In this document: positions 34,860-44,122 of the stretch, piece after piece
Position numbering within the stretch: position 1 is the first letter of the stretch
Layout of the letters: every line of letters begins with the position of its first letter
NCBI GenBank assembly: GCA_045546255.1
Contig: JAZQCK010000035.1
Location: forward strand, 1-64,000
Source of the DNA: RGIG5612 sp045546255
Lineage (GTDB): Bacteria > Bacillota > Clostridia > Lachnospirales > Lachnospiraceae
Direction: 5' to 3'
Length of the DNA stretch: 64,000 nucleotides
Notes under the pieces: model-generated
The model's database searches: none
Told to the model about the DNA's origin: nothing
The model's input: only the letters and a program-made list of their open reading frames with translations
Made by a program: the position numbers and the translations under genes

Positions 34860-36047
34860 ATGGACCAGTACATTTATAAAAACCAAAAGAAGATGGCACT
34901 CGGGATCACGACCGGCAGCTGTGCAGCTTTAACGGCACGCGCAGCAGCTTTGCATCTTATGGGATATGGTCCGGTAAGCGAAAGTTCGCTGATGACGCCA
35001 AAGGGAATCCGCGTGACCTTTCCTGTCGTTCTTTCGGAAGCGGATGAAACTCACGCCGAATATGGAATCCAAAAGGACTCCGGCGATGACCCGGATGTGA
35101 CGCATGGCACCTATATCTACACTTGCGTGCAGAGGGCAGAAGAAAAAGATCTTCCGGAATTTGTTTTTAAGAGCGAGCTTTATCCGAATCTTTATTTAGA
35201 TGGCGGCGAAGGCGTCGGACGTGTGACCAAGCCCGGACTCACACAGCCGGTCGGCTATCCGGCGATCAATGAGGTTCCGCGCAGCATGATCTTTCAGGCG
35301 GTTGCAGATGTCCTTGACAGTGCAGATGAACATGGCAGCTTTCTGATCACGGTGCGCATTCCGGAAGGAAAGACGCTTGCGAAGAAAACCTTTAATCCCC
35401 GTTTGGGAATTGAAGATGGAATCTCCGTTTTAGGAACGAGTGGCATCATCGAGCCGATGAGCGATAAAGCGATCATCGATACCACAGAGACTTTGATCCG
35501 TCAGAGAAAAGGCCTGGGACATGAGACACTTCTGGTTACACCGGGCAACTATGGACAGGGCTATGTGACCGAGTACCTCGGCATGGATCTTTCGAATTCC
35601 ATCAAGTGCAGCAACTTCATGGGAGAGACGATCGACCTTGCTGTTTCATATGAATTTAAAGAGTTTTTGCTGGTCGGAAATATTGGAAAGATTGCGAAAC
35701 TTTCTGCCGGCATTATGAATACTCACTCCCACACGGCGGATTGCCGCTGGGAAATCATCGCAGCGAATGCGGCAATGTGCGGCGGTTCGAAAGAGCTGCT
35801 TGCTAAATTAGAAGAGTGCATCACCACAGAGGAGATGCTGAAATATTTAGACGAAGAGAACTTGATCGAGCCGGTCATGAAACGGATCATGGAGCGCATC
35901 GAGCGCTACGTCAGCATGCGTGCAGGCGATTCCATGAAGATCGGCGTTTACATGTTCTCGGAAAACTACGGCCTTTTGGGGATGACGACGCATGCGGAGG
36001 AAATCCTGGAAGCAGTGAAAGCAGAAGCAAATAAGGAGGAAGCATAA
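34860..36047 (+). CDS. cbiD: Cobalt-precorrin-5B C1-methyltransferase
   Basis: A 395-residue CbiD with the typical N-terminus GITTGSCAALTARAAALHLM, then VTKPGL, GGEGVGRV and GIMNTHSHTADCRWE. It methylates C1 of cobalt-precorrin-5B. Ribosome site GAAGG 5 bases before the ATG. First of ten closely packed corrin genes. Confidence 0.96.
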   Translation: MDQYIYKNQKKMALGITTGSCAALTARAAALHLMGYGPVSESSLMTPKGIRVTFPVVLSEADETHAEYGIQKDSGDDPDVTHGTYIYTCVQRAEEKDLPEFVFKSELYPNLYLDGGEGVGRVTKPGLTQPVGYPAINEVPRSMIFQAVADVLDSADEHGSFLITVRIPEGKTLAKKTFNPRLGIEDGISVLGTSGIIEPMSDKAIIDTTETLIRQRKGLGHETLLVTPGNYGQGYVTEYLGMDLSNSIKCSNFMGETIDLAVSYEFKEFLLVGNIGKIAKLSAGIMNTHSHTADCRWEIIAANAAMCGGSKELLAKLEECITTEEMLKYLDEENLIEPVMKRIMERIERYVSMRAGDSMKIGVYMFSENYGLLGMTTHAEEILEAVKAEANKEEA

Positions 36048-36048
36048 C

Positions 36049-36804
36049 ATGGTACATTTTGTTGGCGCAGGTCCCGGAGCAGAGGACCTGATCACAGTAA
36101 GAGGACAGCGTTTTCTTCAGGAGGCGGATGTGATCATCTATGCCGGATCATTAGTTAATCCGGGTCTTTTGAAGAATGCGAAAGAAGGCTGCCAGATCTA
36201 TGACAGCGCATATATGACACTTGATGAAGTCGTGAATGTAATCTTTGATGCAGAGGAGAAGGGCTTAATGACCGTTCGCCTGCATACGGGCGATCCTTCC
36301 ATCTACGGAGCAATCAAAGAGCAAATGGATAGACTGGATGAGAAAAACATCGAGTACGATATCTGCCCTGGTGTAAGCTCCATGTCCGGTGTTGCATCCG
36401 CTCTGAAAGTGGAATATACACTTCCGGATGTTTCCCAGACGATCATTATCACAAGAGCAGAAGGCAGAACGGAGGTTCCGGAGAAAGAAAGCCTTAAGTC
36501 CATGGCTTGCCATAAGGCAACGATGCTGCTGTTCCTTTCTTCCTCTCTTGCAGAGAAAGTGAAAGCAGACCTGATCGAGGGCGGCTATGAGCCGACAACT
36601 CCGGTTGCAGTTGTTTATAAAGCGACCTGGCCGGATCAGAAGATCCTGCATACGACGCTTGAGAATCTTCCGGAAGATATGAAGAAAGAAAGTATCACGA
36701 AAACTGCGATGATCGTTGTTGGTCATGTTTTGAACAGTGACTATAAACTGTCCAAGCTGTATGACCCGACCTTCTCGACGGAATTCCGTGAGGCAACAAA
36801 ATAA
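36049..36804 (+). CDS. cbiF: Cobalt-precorrin-4 C11-methyltransferase
   Basis: A 251-residue tetrapyrrole methylase. VHFVGAGPGAEDLITVRGQ, VIIYAGSLVNPGLL and LHTGDPSIYGAIKEQMDRL are diagnostic for CbiF/CobM. It starts 1 base after the cbiD stop, with AAGGAGG inside the end of cbiD. Confidence 0.96.
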   Translation: MVHFVGAGPGAEDLITVRGQRFLQEADVIIYAGSLVNPGLLKNAKEGCQIYDSAYMTLDEVVNVIFDAEEKGLMTVRLHTGDPSIYGAIKEQMDRLDEKNIEYDICPGVSSMSGVASALKVEYTLPDVSQTIIITRAEGRTEVPEKESLKSMACHKATMLLFLSSSLAEKVKADLIEGGYEPTTPVAVVYKATWPDQKILHTTLENLPEDMKKESITKTAMIVVGHVLNSDYKLSKLYDPTFSTEFREATK

Positions 36805-36807
36805 AAA

Positions 36808-37842
36808 ATGAAAGTACTGATCATTTCCTGCAGCAAAAATGCATATGAGCTGGGAGAGCGCGTCAGAGAAGAGTGGCTCTTCCATGACGCTGAACTTCAG
36901 GCGGAGCATATCGTGAAAACGAAAATGCTTCCGGAGCTTTCTCTGGAAGGAAAAATGGAGGATTATGTCCGTGAACATTTTACGGAATATGAAGTACTCC
37001 TTTTTATCTGTGCAACAGGAATTGCAGTGCGCGCAATCGCACCAGTGTTAAAGCATAAGTCCATTGATCCGGCGGTGCTGGTTTTGGACGATCAGGCAAG
37101 ACACTGTATCTCGCTTCTTTCGGGGCATGCGGGAGGCGCTAACGCTTATACTCATCTGATTGCAGCAATGACGGACGCAGACCCGGTGATCACAACGGCA
37201 TCCGATCTCGAAGGGAAATTTGCTGTCGATGTTTTCGCACGGGAAAATGGCCTGATCGTTGCAAACTGGAAAACAGCAAAATTCATTTCTGTCGAGATCC
37301 TTTCTGGAAAGCAGGTTGGTTTCCTTTCTGACTTTGAAGTGGGAGGGAATCTGCCGGAAGGCCTTGTCCCATATAATGGGCAGAAAGATATGATGTATAT
37401 TCATGTAACAGATCAGAAAAAAGAAAAAGGAAATGATCGCTGCCTGAAGTTGATCGTTCCGGATCTGACCCTCGGGATCGGCTGCAGAAAAGAGACTCCT
37501 AAGGAGATGATCGAAGAGGCTGTGACGCGCTTTGTTAAGGAGCAGGAACTTGACTTCAGGGCGGTTACGACCCTTGCAAGTATTGATCTAAAAGCAGACG
37601 AGCCGGGACTATTAGAGTTCGCATCGCAGCATAAACTTCCTTTTAAAACCTACTCTGCAGAGCAGCTTTCTGCATTGGAAGGAGACTTCTCAGAGTCGGA
37701 ATTTGTAGAAAGCGTGACTGGCGTTTCCGGTGTCTGCGAAAGAGCAGCCGTGATGGAAGGCGGAGAGCTGATCGTGAAAAAAACAAAATATCCGCAGGTG
37801 ACGCTCGCAGTGGCACGCGCAGAAATGAACCTGAATTTTTAA
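36808..37842 (+). CDS. cbiG: Cobalt-precorrin-5A hydrolase
   Basis: A 344-residue CbiG. N-terminal half: FICATGIAVRAIAPVLKHKSIDPAVLVLD and SLLSGHAGGAN. C-terminal half: LGIGCRKETP and VTGVSGVCERAA. It opens the delta-lactone and releases the C2 unit as acetaldehyde, the step of ring contraction. Three bases separate it from cbiF, with no obvious ribosome site, implying coupling. Confidence 0.95.
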   Translation: MKVLIISCSKNAYELGERVREEWLFHDAELQAEHIVKTKMLPELSLEGKMEDYVREHFTEYEVLLFICATGIAVRAIAPVLKHKSIDPAVLVLDDQARHCISLLSGHAGGANAYTHLIAAMTDADPVITTASDLEGKFAVDVFARENGLIVANWKTAKFISVEILSGKQVGFLSDFEVGGNLPEGLVPYNGQKDMMYIHVTDQKKEKGNDRCLKLIVPDLTLGIGCRKETPKEMIEEAVTRFVKEQELDFRAVTTLASIDLKADEPGLLEFASQHKLPFKTYSAEQLSALEGDFSESEFVESVTGVSGVCERAAVMEGGELIVKKTKYPQVTLAVARAEMNLNF

Positions 37843-37876
37843 ACAGACTGAAAGTATAATTATCGGAGGATAAAAA

Positions 37877-38608
37877 GTGAAACAGTTATATGTAATCGGT
37901 ATGGGCCCCGGAGCCTATGAAAAAATGACAATGGAAGCCATCGAGGCGTTAAAACAATGCGATTGCATTGTTGGATATACGGTTTATAACGATCTTTTAA
38001 AACCGCATTTTCCGGAGAAAGAATTCCTTCAGACCGGAATGACCCGCGAGGCAGAACGTTGCCGCATGGCATTAGAAGAAGCACAAAAAGGCAGAAAGGT
38101 TGCCATGGTCTGCAGCGGTGATTCCGGACTTTACGGAATGGCAGGCATCATCTATGAGATTGCCGAAGCAGAGTTTCCGGAAGTTGAGATCATTGTTCTT
38201 CCGGGCGTTTCTGCAGCTTTCTCCGGAGCAGCTGTTTTAGGCGCACCAATCACACATGACCTTGCGATCATCAGCCTGAGCGACCTCTTAACTCCTTGGG
38301 AGAAAATTGAAAAGAGGATCCATGCAGCGGCAGAGGCGGACTTTGTGATCGCGCTTTATAATCCGTCCAGCAAGAAACGCAGCGACTATCTTCAGAAGGT
38401 CTGCGATATGATGCTGGAACATAAAGCGGGAGATACCATCTGTGGATTTGTCCGTAACATCGGAAGAGAAGGAGAGAGCGCAACTGTCCTTACCCTGAAA
38501 GAACTCCGTGATACACAGGTCGATATGTTCACGACCGTATTCATCGGAAACTCCCAGACCAAGAATTTAAGCGGACACATGGTCACTCCGAGAGGATATA
38601 AACTTTAA
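37877..38608 (+). CDS. cbiH: Cobalt-factor III/precorrin-3B C17-methyltransferase
   Basis: A 243-residue methylase starting at GTG 37877 behind GGAGG. Motifs: YVIGMGPGAYEKMTMEA, VCSGDSGLYGMAGIIYE, LPGVSAAFSGAAVLGAPITHDLAIISLSDLLTPW and FVIALYNPSSKKRSDYL, all characteristic of CbiH/CobJ. It carries out C17 methylation with ring contraction. Confidence 0.95.
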   Translation: MKQLYVIGMGPGAYEKMTMEAIEALKQCDCIVGYTVYNDLLKPHFPEKEFLQTGMTREAERCRMALEEAQKGRKVAMVCSGDSGLYGMAGIIYEIAEAEFPEVEIIVLPGVSAAFSGAAVLGAPITHDLAIISLSDLLTPWEKIEKRIHAAAEADFVIALYNPSSKKRSDYLQKVCDMMLEHKAGDTICGFVRNIGREGESATVLTLKELRDTQVDMFTTVFIGNSQTKNLSGHMVTPRGYKL

Positions 38609-38617
38609 ATTAAGATT

Positions 38618-40612
38618 ATGAATATTTTACTTTGGGGCGGTACGATCGAAGGCCGCAAGATAGCTGAATATTTAAGCGGAACAGATGCGGTAACGCATGT
38701 CTGTGTTGCGACCGGATATGGAAAGGATCTGCTTCCGGAAGCAGAGAACATCATTCCACATGCAGGCCGGTTGGATGCGGAGGAGATGGCGGCACTTTTG
38801 GAAGAAGTGAAGCCGGATCTTGGAATCGACGCAACACATCCTTATGCTGTGAATGTATCAGAAAACATTAGGACAGCATGCAAGGAAAAGAACGTTCCTT
38901 ATCTTCGCGTGAAAAGAAATGAAGCAGAGCTGAAAGAAGACGGCGAAAATGTTGTCGTTGTTCAGGATACGGAAGAAGCTGTCGAGTTTTTGAAAAAGAC
39001 GGAAGGCATTGTTTTCCTTACGACCGGAAGCAAGGAACTTAAGACCTTTGCAACGCTTCCGAATTTTGAAGAGCGCTTAGTAGCACGTGTCCTTTCAAGC
39101 GCGGAAGTTGTACAGATGTGCAAAGACTTGGGATTTTCGGGACGACATATCATTGCAGCTCAGGGGCCGTTCGGCGAAGAGCTCAACTATGCAATGCTGA
39201 AAGAATACGGCGCTTCCTGGATGGTGACAAAGAACACCGGAGATGCCGGCGGTTTTCAGGCAAAGTGGGATGCGGCAATCCGAGCAGGTGTTAAGATCCT
39301 TGTGATCGGACGTCCGGAAGAGCAGGCGGAAAATGCCCTTTCCTTAAGCGAGCTTGAGTCTTTGCTGAAAGAGAAATATCAGCTCACCCCGAAAGGTGCA
39401 GCTGCTTTAGAAGAGAAGCAGGCACAGGATAAAAAGAGGACCGTCTACCTCGTTGGTATCGGGCCTGGAAATAAAGACCTGATGACCGGCGAAGCCGTCA
39501 AAGCAATCAAAGAAAGCGATCTTCTGATCGGGGCACAGCGGATGCTGGAGGCCTATCCGATCGATAAGCCGTTTTTAAACGCATACAGAAAAGAAGAAAT
39601 CGCAGACTATATTGATGCGCATCCGGAGTATCAGAAAATTGCAATTCTTTTATCCGGAGACATTGGATATTTTTCTGGAGCGAAGGGCCTGACCTCAGTT
39701 CTCGGAAACCGTCCGGAGATTGAACTGAAGCATATCCCTGGAATCGCATCGCCAATCTATTTCCTTGATCGGTTAGGTCTTTCCTGGGATGACTGCGTCT
39801 TTACCAGTGTTCACGGGCAGCAGGTCAACATCATTGATATGATCCGCAGCAATCCGAAAGTCTGCACTTTGCTTGGCAGCAAAGATGATGTTTCCGAGAT
39901 TTGTAAAAAGTTGGTGCAGATGGGAATGGCGGAGGTCCGCGTAACAGTTGGATCGAGATTTTCTTATTCGGACGAATCCTTCCGTCATGGAAAAGCCTCT
40001 GATTTTATCGGAGAAGAGATCACCTCTCTTTCCGTTGCATTATTTGTAAATGAATCACCGGTAGAGAAGACCGGCGGATTCGGAATCCCGGATGGCGAAT
40101 TCATCCGCGGAAAAGTTCCGATGACAAAAGAAGAGATCCGTGCGATCTCGATTTCAAAACTGAAACTGAAAAAAGACTCTATCGTCTATGATGTCGGAGC
40201 TGGCACCGGTTCGGTGACCGTTGAGATGGCAGGCTACTGCACAGAAGGCAGGGTCTATGCGATTGAGACGAATGAAGAAGCAGTGGAACTGATCCGGCAG
40301 AACGCGGAAAAATTCTGCGTGGACAATGTGGAGATCGTCCCAGGCATGGCTCCGGAATGTATGAAAGATCTTCCGGCGCCGACTCATGTGTTCTTAGGCG
40401 GCACAAAAGGAAACCTCAAAGCGATCGTCGAACTTGTCCGCAGCAAGAATCCGGATGCAAGATTCGTCATGAATGTGATCACTCCGGAATCTCTTGCGCA
40501 GGCGCTGGAGTTTGGCGGCGAGATCGTGCAGATGCAGATCTCAAGAGGACGTGCAGCCGGAAACTATCATTTGATGACAGCGGAAAATCCGGTATATATT
40601 ATTACTTTCTAA
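38618..40612 (+). CDS. cbiJET: Triple fusion CbiJ-CbiE-CbiT
   Basis: A 664-residue protein combining three enzymes. About residues 1-255 are precorrin-6A reductase (LLWGGTIEGRKIAEYL, IDATHPYAVNVSENI, TTGSKEL). About 273-470 are the CbiE methylase (VYLVGIGPGNKDLMTGEA, LLSGDIGYFSGAKGL, SVHGQ). About 495-664 are the CbiT decarboxylating methylase with SAM motif DVGAGTGSVTVEMA. Together they reduce cobalt-precorrin-6A and add the C5/C15 methyl groups with loss of the C12 acetate carboxyl. CbiET (CobL) fusions are common; adding CbiJ is less so. The ribosome site is poor. Confidence 0.95.
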   Translation: MNILLWGGTIEGRKIAEYLSGTDAVTHVCVATGYGKDLLPEAENIIPHAGRLDAEEMAALLEEVKPDLGIDATHPYAVNVSENIRTACKEKNVPYLRVKRNEAELKEDGENVVVVQDTEEAVEFLKKTEGIVFLTTGSKELKTFATLPNFEERLVARVLSSAEVVQMCKDLGFSGRHIIAAQGPFGEELNYAMLKEYGASWMVTKNTGDAGGFQAKWDAAIRAGVKILVIGRPEEQAENALSLSELESLLKEKYQLTPKGAAALEEKQAQDKKRTVYLVGIGPGNKDLMTGEAVKAIKESDLLIGAQRMLEAYPIDKPFLNAYRKEEIADYIDAHPEYQKIAILLSGDIGYFSGAKGLTSVLGNRPEIELKHIPGIASPIYFLDRLGLSWDDCVFTSVHGQQVNIIDMIRSNPKVCTLLGSKDDVSEICKKLVQMGMAEVRVTVGSRFSYSDESFRHGKASDFIGEEITSLSVALFVNESPVEKTGGFGIPDGEFIRGKVPMTKEEIRAISISKLKLKKDSIVYDVGAGTGSVTVEMAGYCTEGRVYAIETNEEAVELIRQNAEKFCVDNVEIVPGMAPECMKDLPAPTHVFLGGTKGNLKAIVELVRSKNPDARFVMNVITPESLAQALEFGGEIVQMQISRGRAAGNYHLMTAENPVYIITF

Positions 40613-40623
40613 ACGATAACACT

Positions 40624-42036
40624 ATGGCAATGAACCGAGTCTTGCTGTGCGCTCCGAAGAGTGGCAGCGGAAAAACAATGATCACATGCGGAATCATTAC
40701 GCTCCTTAAAAAGAAGGGGCTCAGTGTTGCTGCATTTAAATGCGGTCCGGATTATATTGACCCGATGTTTCATCGCCAGGTCTTAGGCGTTCCGTCCGGA
40801 AACCTGGATACCTATTTTACAGAGCCGGAAACCCTCCGTTATCTGTTAAGGCAGAAAGCGGAAAAGGCCGATATCACGGTCATCGAAGGCGTGATGGGTT
40901 ATTATGACGGACTTGGCGGCGTGAGTCCTGAGGCAAGTGCGTATGATGTTTCCCGCACGACGCAGACACCGACCATTCTGGTGATCGATGGGAAAGGTTC
41001 CAGTCTTTCGCAGGCCGCGATCGTGAAAGGCTTTAAAGAGTTTAAAGAAGACAGCAATATCAAGGGCGTGATCTTAAACCGCACCAACGGCATGATCTAT
41101 GAGCGTCTGAAAGAAACAATAGAAAAAGAAACCGGCGTAAAGCCTCTGGGCTACGTGCCGGAGATCAAGGATCTTCAGGTCCCATCCCGCCACTTGGGGT
41201 TAGTGGCTCCGGAAGAGATCAAATCGTTTCAGGATTGGAGCGAGACCCTGGCAGCAGCTATGGGAGATACGATCGACATCGACGGCATTATTGCCCTTTC
41301 CAAAGAAGCTCCGGAAGTGGAAGGAAAAGAACCGGAAATACCGATGCTGGATGGGGCAGGCGATGATAAAGCTGCGGAGCCAGACCGTAAAAATCAAAAA
41401 GTGAAAGTTGGCGTTGCGTATGATGCGGCGTTCTCCTTCTACTATACAGAAAACTTTGAACTGATGGAGAAGATGGGAGCAGAAGTGGTTCGCTTCTCCC
41501 CGCTTTCCGATACGGAGATTCCGGAAGACGTTTCTGCGCTGATGTTTGGCGGGGGCTATCCGGAAATTTATGCAAAAGAACTGGCAGCAAACAAGTCTAT
41601 GCTTCAAAGCATCCGTACAGCGATTGAGAACGGAATGCCGTGTATCGCGGAGTGTGGTGGCTTTATGTATCTAAATCAGAGTTTGGAAGATGAAAATGGC
41701 GAAAAGCATGCACTCGTCGGAGCATTAAAAGGCGATGCCTTCCCTGTTCATAAACTCAGTCGTTTTGGATATATTGAAGCGACGGCGGAAAACGATGGAC
41801 TGCTTGCAAAGAAAGGCGAGTCGATCCGCGGCCATGAATTCCATTACTGGGACTGCACAGAAAACGGATCGGATTTTACAGCAGCAAAGCCCGTTGGAAA
41901 GAGAAGCTGGCAGTGTATTTTCCAGACAGAGACTTTAGAGGCAGGTTTCCCGCATTTCTATTTTTACAACAATCCGGAAATGCTGTTCCGTTATCTGAAA
42001 AAAGCGCAGGAATATTCCCGAGGTGCGGACCAATGA
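40624..42036 (+). CDS. cbiA: Cobyrinate a,c-diamide synthase
   Basis: 470 residues from ATG 40624 (ATG 40630 possible); a longer frame overlaps the previous gene. The ATP-binding N-terminal domain (VLLCAPKSGSGKTMITCGI, KCGPDYIDPMFH) is joined to a triad glutamine amidotransferase domain whose cysteine is in CIAECGGFMYLN (about residue 342). An acidic linker near 230-260 is longer than usual. Glutamine-dependent amidation of the a and c side chains. Its last 4 bases overlap cbiB. Confidence 0.95.
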   Translation: MAMNRVLLCAPKSGSGKTMITCGIITLLKKKGLSVAAFKCGPDYIDPMFHRQVLGVPSGNLDTYFTEPETLRYLLRQKAEKADITVIEGVMGYYDGLGGVSPEASAYDVSRTTQTPTILVIDGKGSSLSQAAIVKGFKEFKEDSNIKGVILNRTNGMIYERLKETIEKETGVKPLGYVPEIKDLQVPSRHLGLVAPEEIKSFQDWSETLAAAMGDTIDIDGIIALSKEAPEVEGKEPEIPMLDGAGDDKAAEPDRKNQKVKVGVAYDAAFSFYYTENFELMEKMGAEVVRFSPLSDTEIPEDVSALMFGGGYPEIYAKELAANKSMLQSIRTAIENGMPCIAECGGFMYLNQSLEDENGEKHALVGALKGDAFPVHKLSRFGYIEATAENDGLLAKKGESIRGHEFHYWDCTENGSDFTAAKPVGKRSWQCIFQTETLEAGFPHFYFYNNPEMLFRYLKKAQEYSRGADQ

Positions 42037-43076
42037 TATTTGCAGGCATTGTCCAATTATTTGGACTGAGAATCATTATCCTGATCGCGGCAAGTATTCT
42101 AGACATCCTGATCGGCGATCCCTTCGGCATGTTTCATCCGGTGGTTGGAATCGGAAAACTGATCTCCCTTACGGAAAAGATTCTGAGGAAACTGATCCCG
42201 ATGGGAGAAGAGCGTGAAGCAGATCAAAAGAACAAACGCACGGCAGGAATCATTTTGGTCGTTGTTGTCTGTGTGATCACGACAGGCCTAAGTTTTCTGA
42301 TCATCTGGGCCTGCGGCTTTGCGGGCTGGTGGCTACAGGCAATCTTTGCTTTTATCATGTGCTATCAGATGCTGGCAGGAAAGTCGCTTGCGAATGCAGC
42401 AAATGGTGTATATGATGCGCTTAAGACCGGCTCTTTAAAGGATTCCAGGTATGCTGTCTCCATGATCGTCGGCCGCGATACGCAGGCTCTCGATGAAAAA
42501 GGGATCATCAAAGCAACCGTCGAGACTGTGGCAGAGAACACTTCAGACGGCATCATTGCGCCGATGATGTTTTTCCTGGTTTTGGGTATTCCGGGAATGT
42601 ATTTTTACAAAGCAGTCAATACCATGGATTCCATGGTTGGATATAAAAATGACAAGTATCGTTATTTCGGCACTGCAGCAGCAAAACTGGACGATGTCTT
42701 AAACTTCGTTCCTGCAAGAGTCTCCGCAGTATGCATGGTCCTTTCCGCTTATATCTGCGGTTTGGATGGAAAATGTGCATGGAGGACCTTTTTAAGGGAT
42801 CGAAAAAAACATTCCAGTCCGAACTCTGCACAGACAGAGTCAGTCTGCGCAGGTGCGCTGAATGTGCAGCTTGCGGGAAATGCGAACTATTTTGGACAGT
42901 TGTATGAAAAGCCTTTTATCGGCGATGACATTCGCCCGATCGAGGCAGAGGATATTAAGCGATCGATTCGTCTGATGTATGTATCATCAGGAATCCTGAT
43001 CTTAGGAGGTATTATTTGCGAAGCGTCCATGGCGGTGATATTTATCGCAACCGGGTTGCGTATGATTTTTCGGTAA
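42033..43076 (+). CDS. cbiB: Adenosylcobinamide-phosphate synthase
   Basis: A 347-residue membrane protein starting in an ATGA overlap with cbiA. LDILIGDPFGMFHPVVGIGKLI, ISMIVGRDT-like (SMIVGRDTQALDEKGI), ETVAENTSDGIIAPM and YKNDKYRYFGTAAAKLDDVLNFVPAR are diagnostic. It attaches the aminopropanol linker to adenosylcobyric acid. Its 3' end overlaps cobD by 61 bases. Confidence 0.95.
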   Translation: MIFAGIVQLFGLRIIILIAASILDILIGDPFGMFHPVVGIGKLISLTEKILRKLIPMGEEREADQKNKRTAGIILVVVVCVITTGLSFLIIWACGFAGWWLQAIFAFIMCYQMLAGKSLANAANGVYDALKTGSLKDSRYAVSMIVGRDTQALDEKGIIKATVETVAENTSDGIIAPMMFFLVLGIPGMYFYKAVNTMDSMVGYKNDKYRYFGTAAAKLDDVLNFVPARVSAVCMVLSAYICGLDGKCAWRTFLRDRKKHSSPNSAQTESVCAGALNVQLAGNANYFGQLYEKPFIGDDIRPIEAEDIKRSIRLMYVSSGILILGGIICEASMAVIFIATGLRMIFR

Positions 43077-44065
43077 ACGTCAATCCGTACGGAATGCCGA
43101 AGTCCTGTGAAGATGCGATCATTGCATCTTTAAAAATGGCGTCCTGCTATCCGGACTGTGTTATGACGGAGCTTCGGGAAAAACTCGCGAAAAAAGAGCT
43201 GGGCGTCGATGCCGCGGCAGAGAATGTGATCGTCGGAAACGGTGCATCGGAACTGATCTATGCACTGTGTCAGGCACTGAAGCCGAAAAAGACTTTGGTC
43301 ACAGCACCGGCGTTTAAAGAGTATGAAGCCGGCGTGCAGATCGCAGGCGGTGAGGTCGTTTATGAAGCGCTTTTAAAAGAAGATGCCTATGCGATCACGG
43401 AGAAGATTATTCCGAGAATTACCCCGGAGATCGATCTGTTATTCCTCTGCAATCCGAACAATCCGACCGGTCAGGTTATGACGAAAGAACTCTTGATCAA
43501 GATCGCTGAAAGATGCGAGGAGACGGAGACCTTCTTTTGTCTCGACGAATGCTTCCTACCGTTCATGGATGATGAGGCCGATTATACGATGCGGAATCTT
43601 TTAGCGGAGTATCCGCATTTAATGATATTAAAAGCATTCACGAAGATCTTCGGTATGGCGGGAATTCGTTTCGGCTATCTGCTTTCTGCCAACAAGGAAC
43701 TGCTGGATAATATCCGGGGCGTCATGCAGCCGTGGAATGTTTCAATCCCGGCGCAGGCAGCAGCAATGGCCGCTCTGGAGGAAGATGCATTTGTGGAAAA
43801 AACGACAAAGCTGATCAGAGAAGAACGGGAATATCTGCTTCGTGAAATGAAGAACCTGAATGTGGATGTGATCGGAGAGCCGGCTGCAAACTTTATCTTC
43901 TTCCATGGAGATGAAACCCTTGCCAAGCGTCTTTTAAAGAAAGGTGTTTTGATCAGGTCCTGCTCAAACTACACCGGACTTGGCGAAGGCTTCTACCGGA
44001 TCGGTGTGCGCTCTCCGGAAGAAAACCGGGCGTTTATAGCAATATTAAAAGAAGTCATTGTTTAG
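43016..44065 (+). CDS. cobD: L-threonine-O-3-phosphate decarboxylase
   Basis: A 349-residue aminotransferase-fold PLP enzyme supplying aminopropanol phosphate to CbiB. The TTG start at 43016 lies 5 bases after AGGAGGT inside cbiB and yields HGGDIYRN and DFSVNVNPYG, the expected CobD N-terminus. FLCNPNNPTGQVM and the PLP lysine region LKAFTKIFGMAGIRFGY are present. Starting later would remove family-conserved residues, so TTG is well supported. Confidence 0.93.
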   Translation: MRSVHGGDIYRNRVAYDFSVNVNPYGMPKSCEDAIIASLKMASCYPDCVMTELREKLAKKELGVDAAAENVIVGNGASELIYALCQALKPKKTLVTAPAFKEYEAGVQIAGGEVVYEALLKEDAYAITEKIIPRITPEIDLLFLCNPNNPTGQVMTKELLIKIAERCEETETFFCLDECFLPFMDDEADYTMRNLLAEYPHLMILKAFTKIFGMAGIRFGYLLSANKELLDNIRGVMQPWNVSIPAQAAAMAALEEDAFVEKTTKLIREEREYLLREMKNLNVDVIGEPAANFIFFHGDETLAKRLLKKGVLIRSCSNYTGLGEGFYRIGVRSPEENRAFIAILKEVIV

Positions 44066-44122
44066 GGAGTTCACAGCTTTCACAAGGAATTGTGTTTCAA
44101 TTAAAGACACTGAGGATAAACT

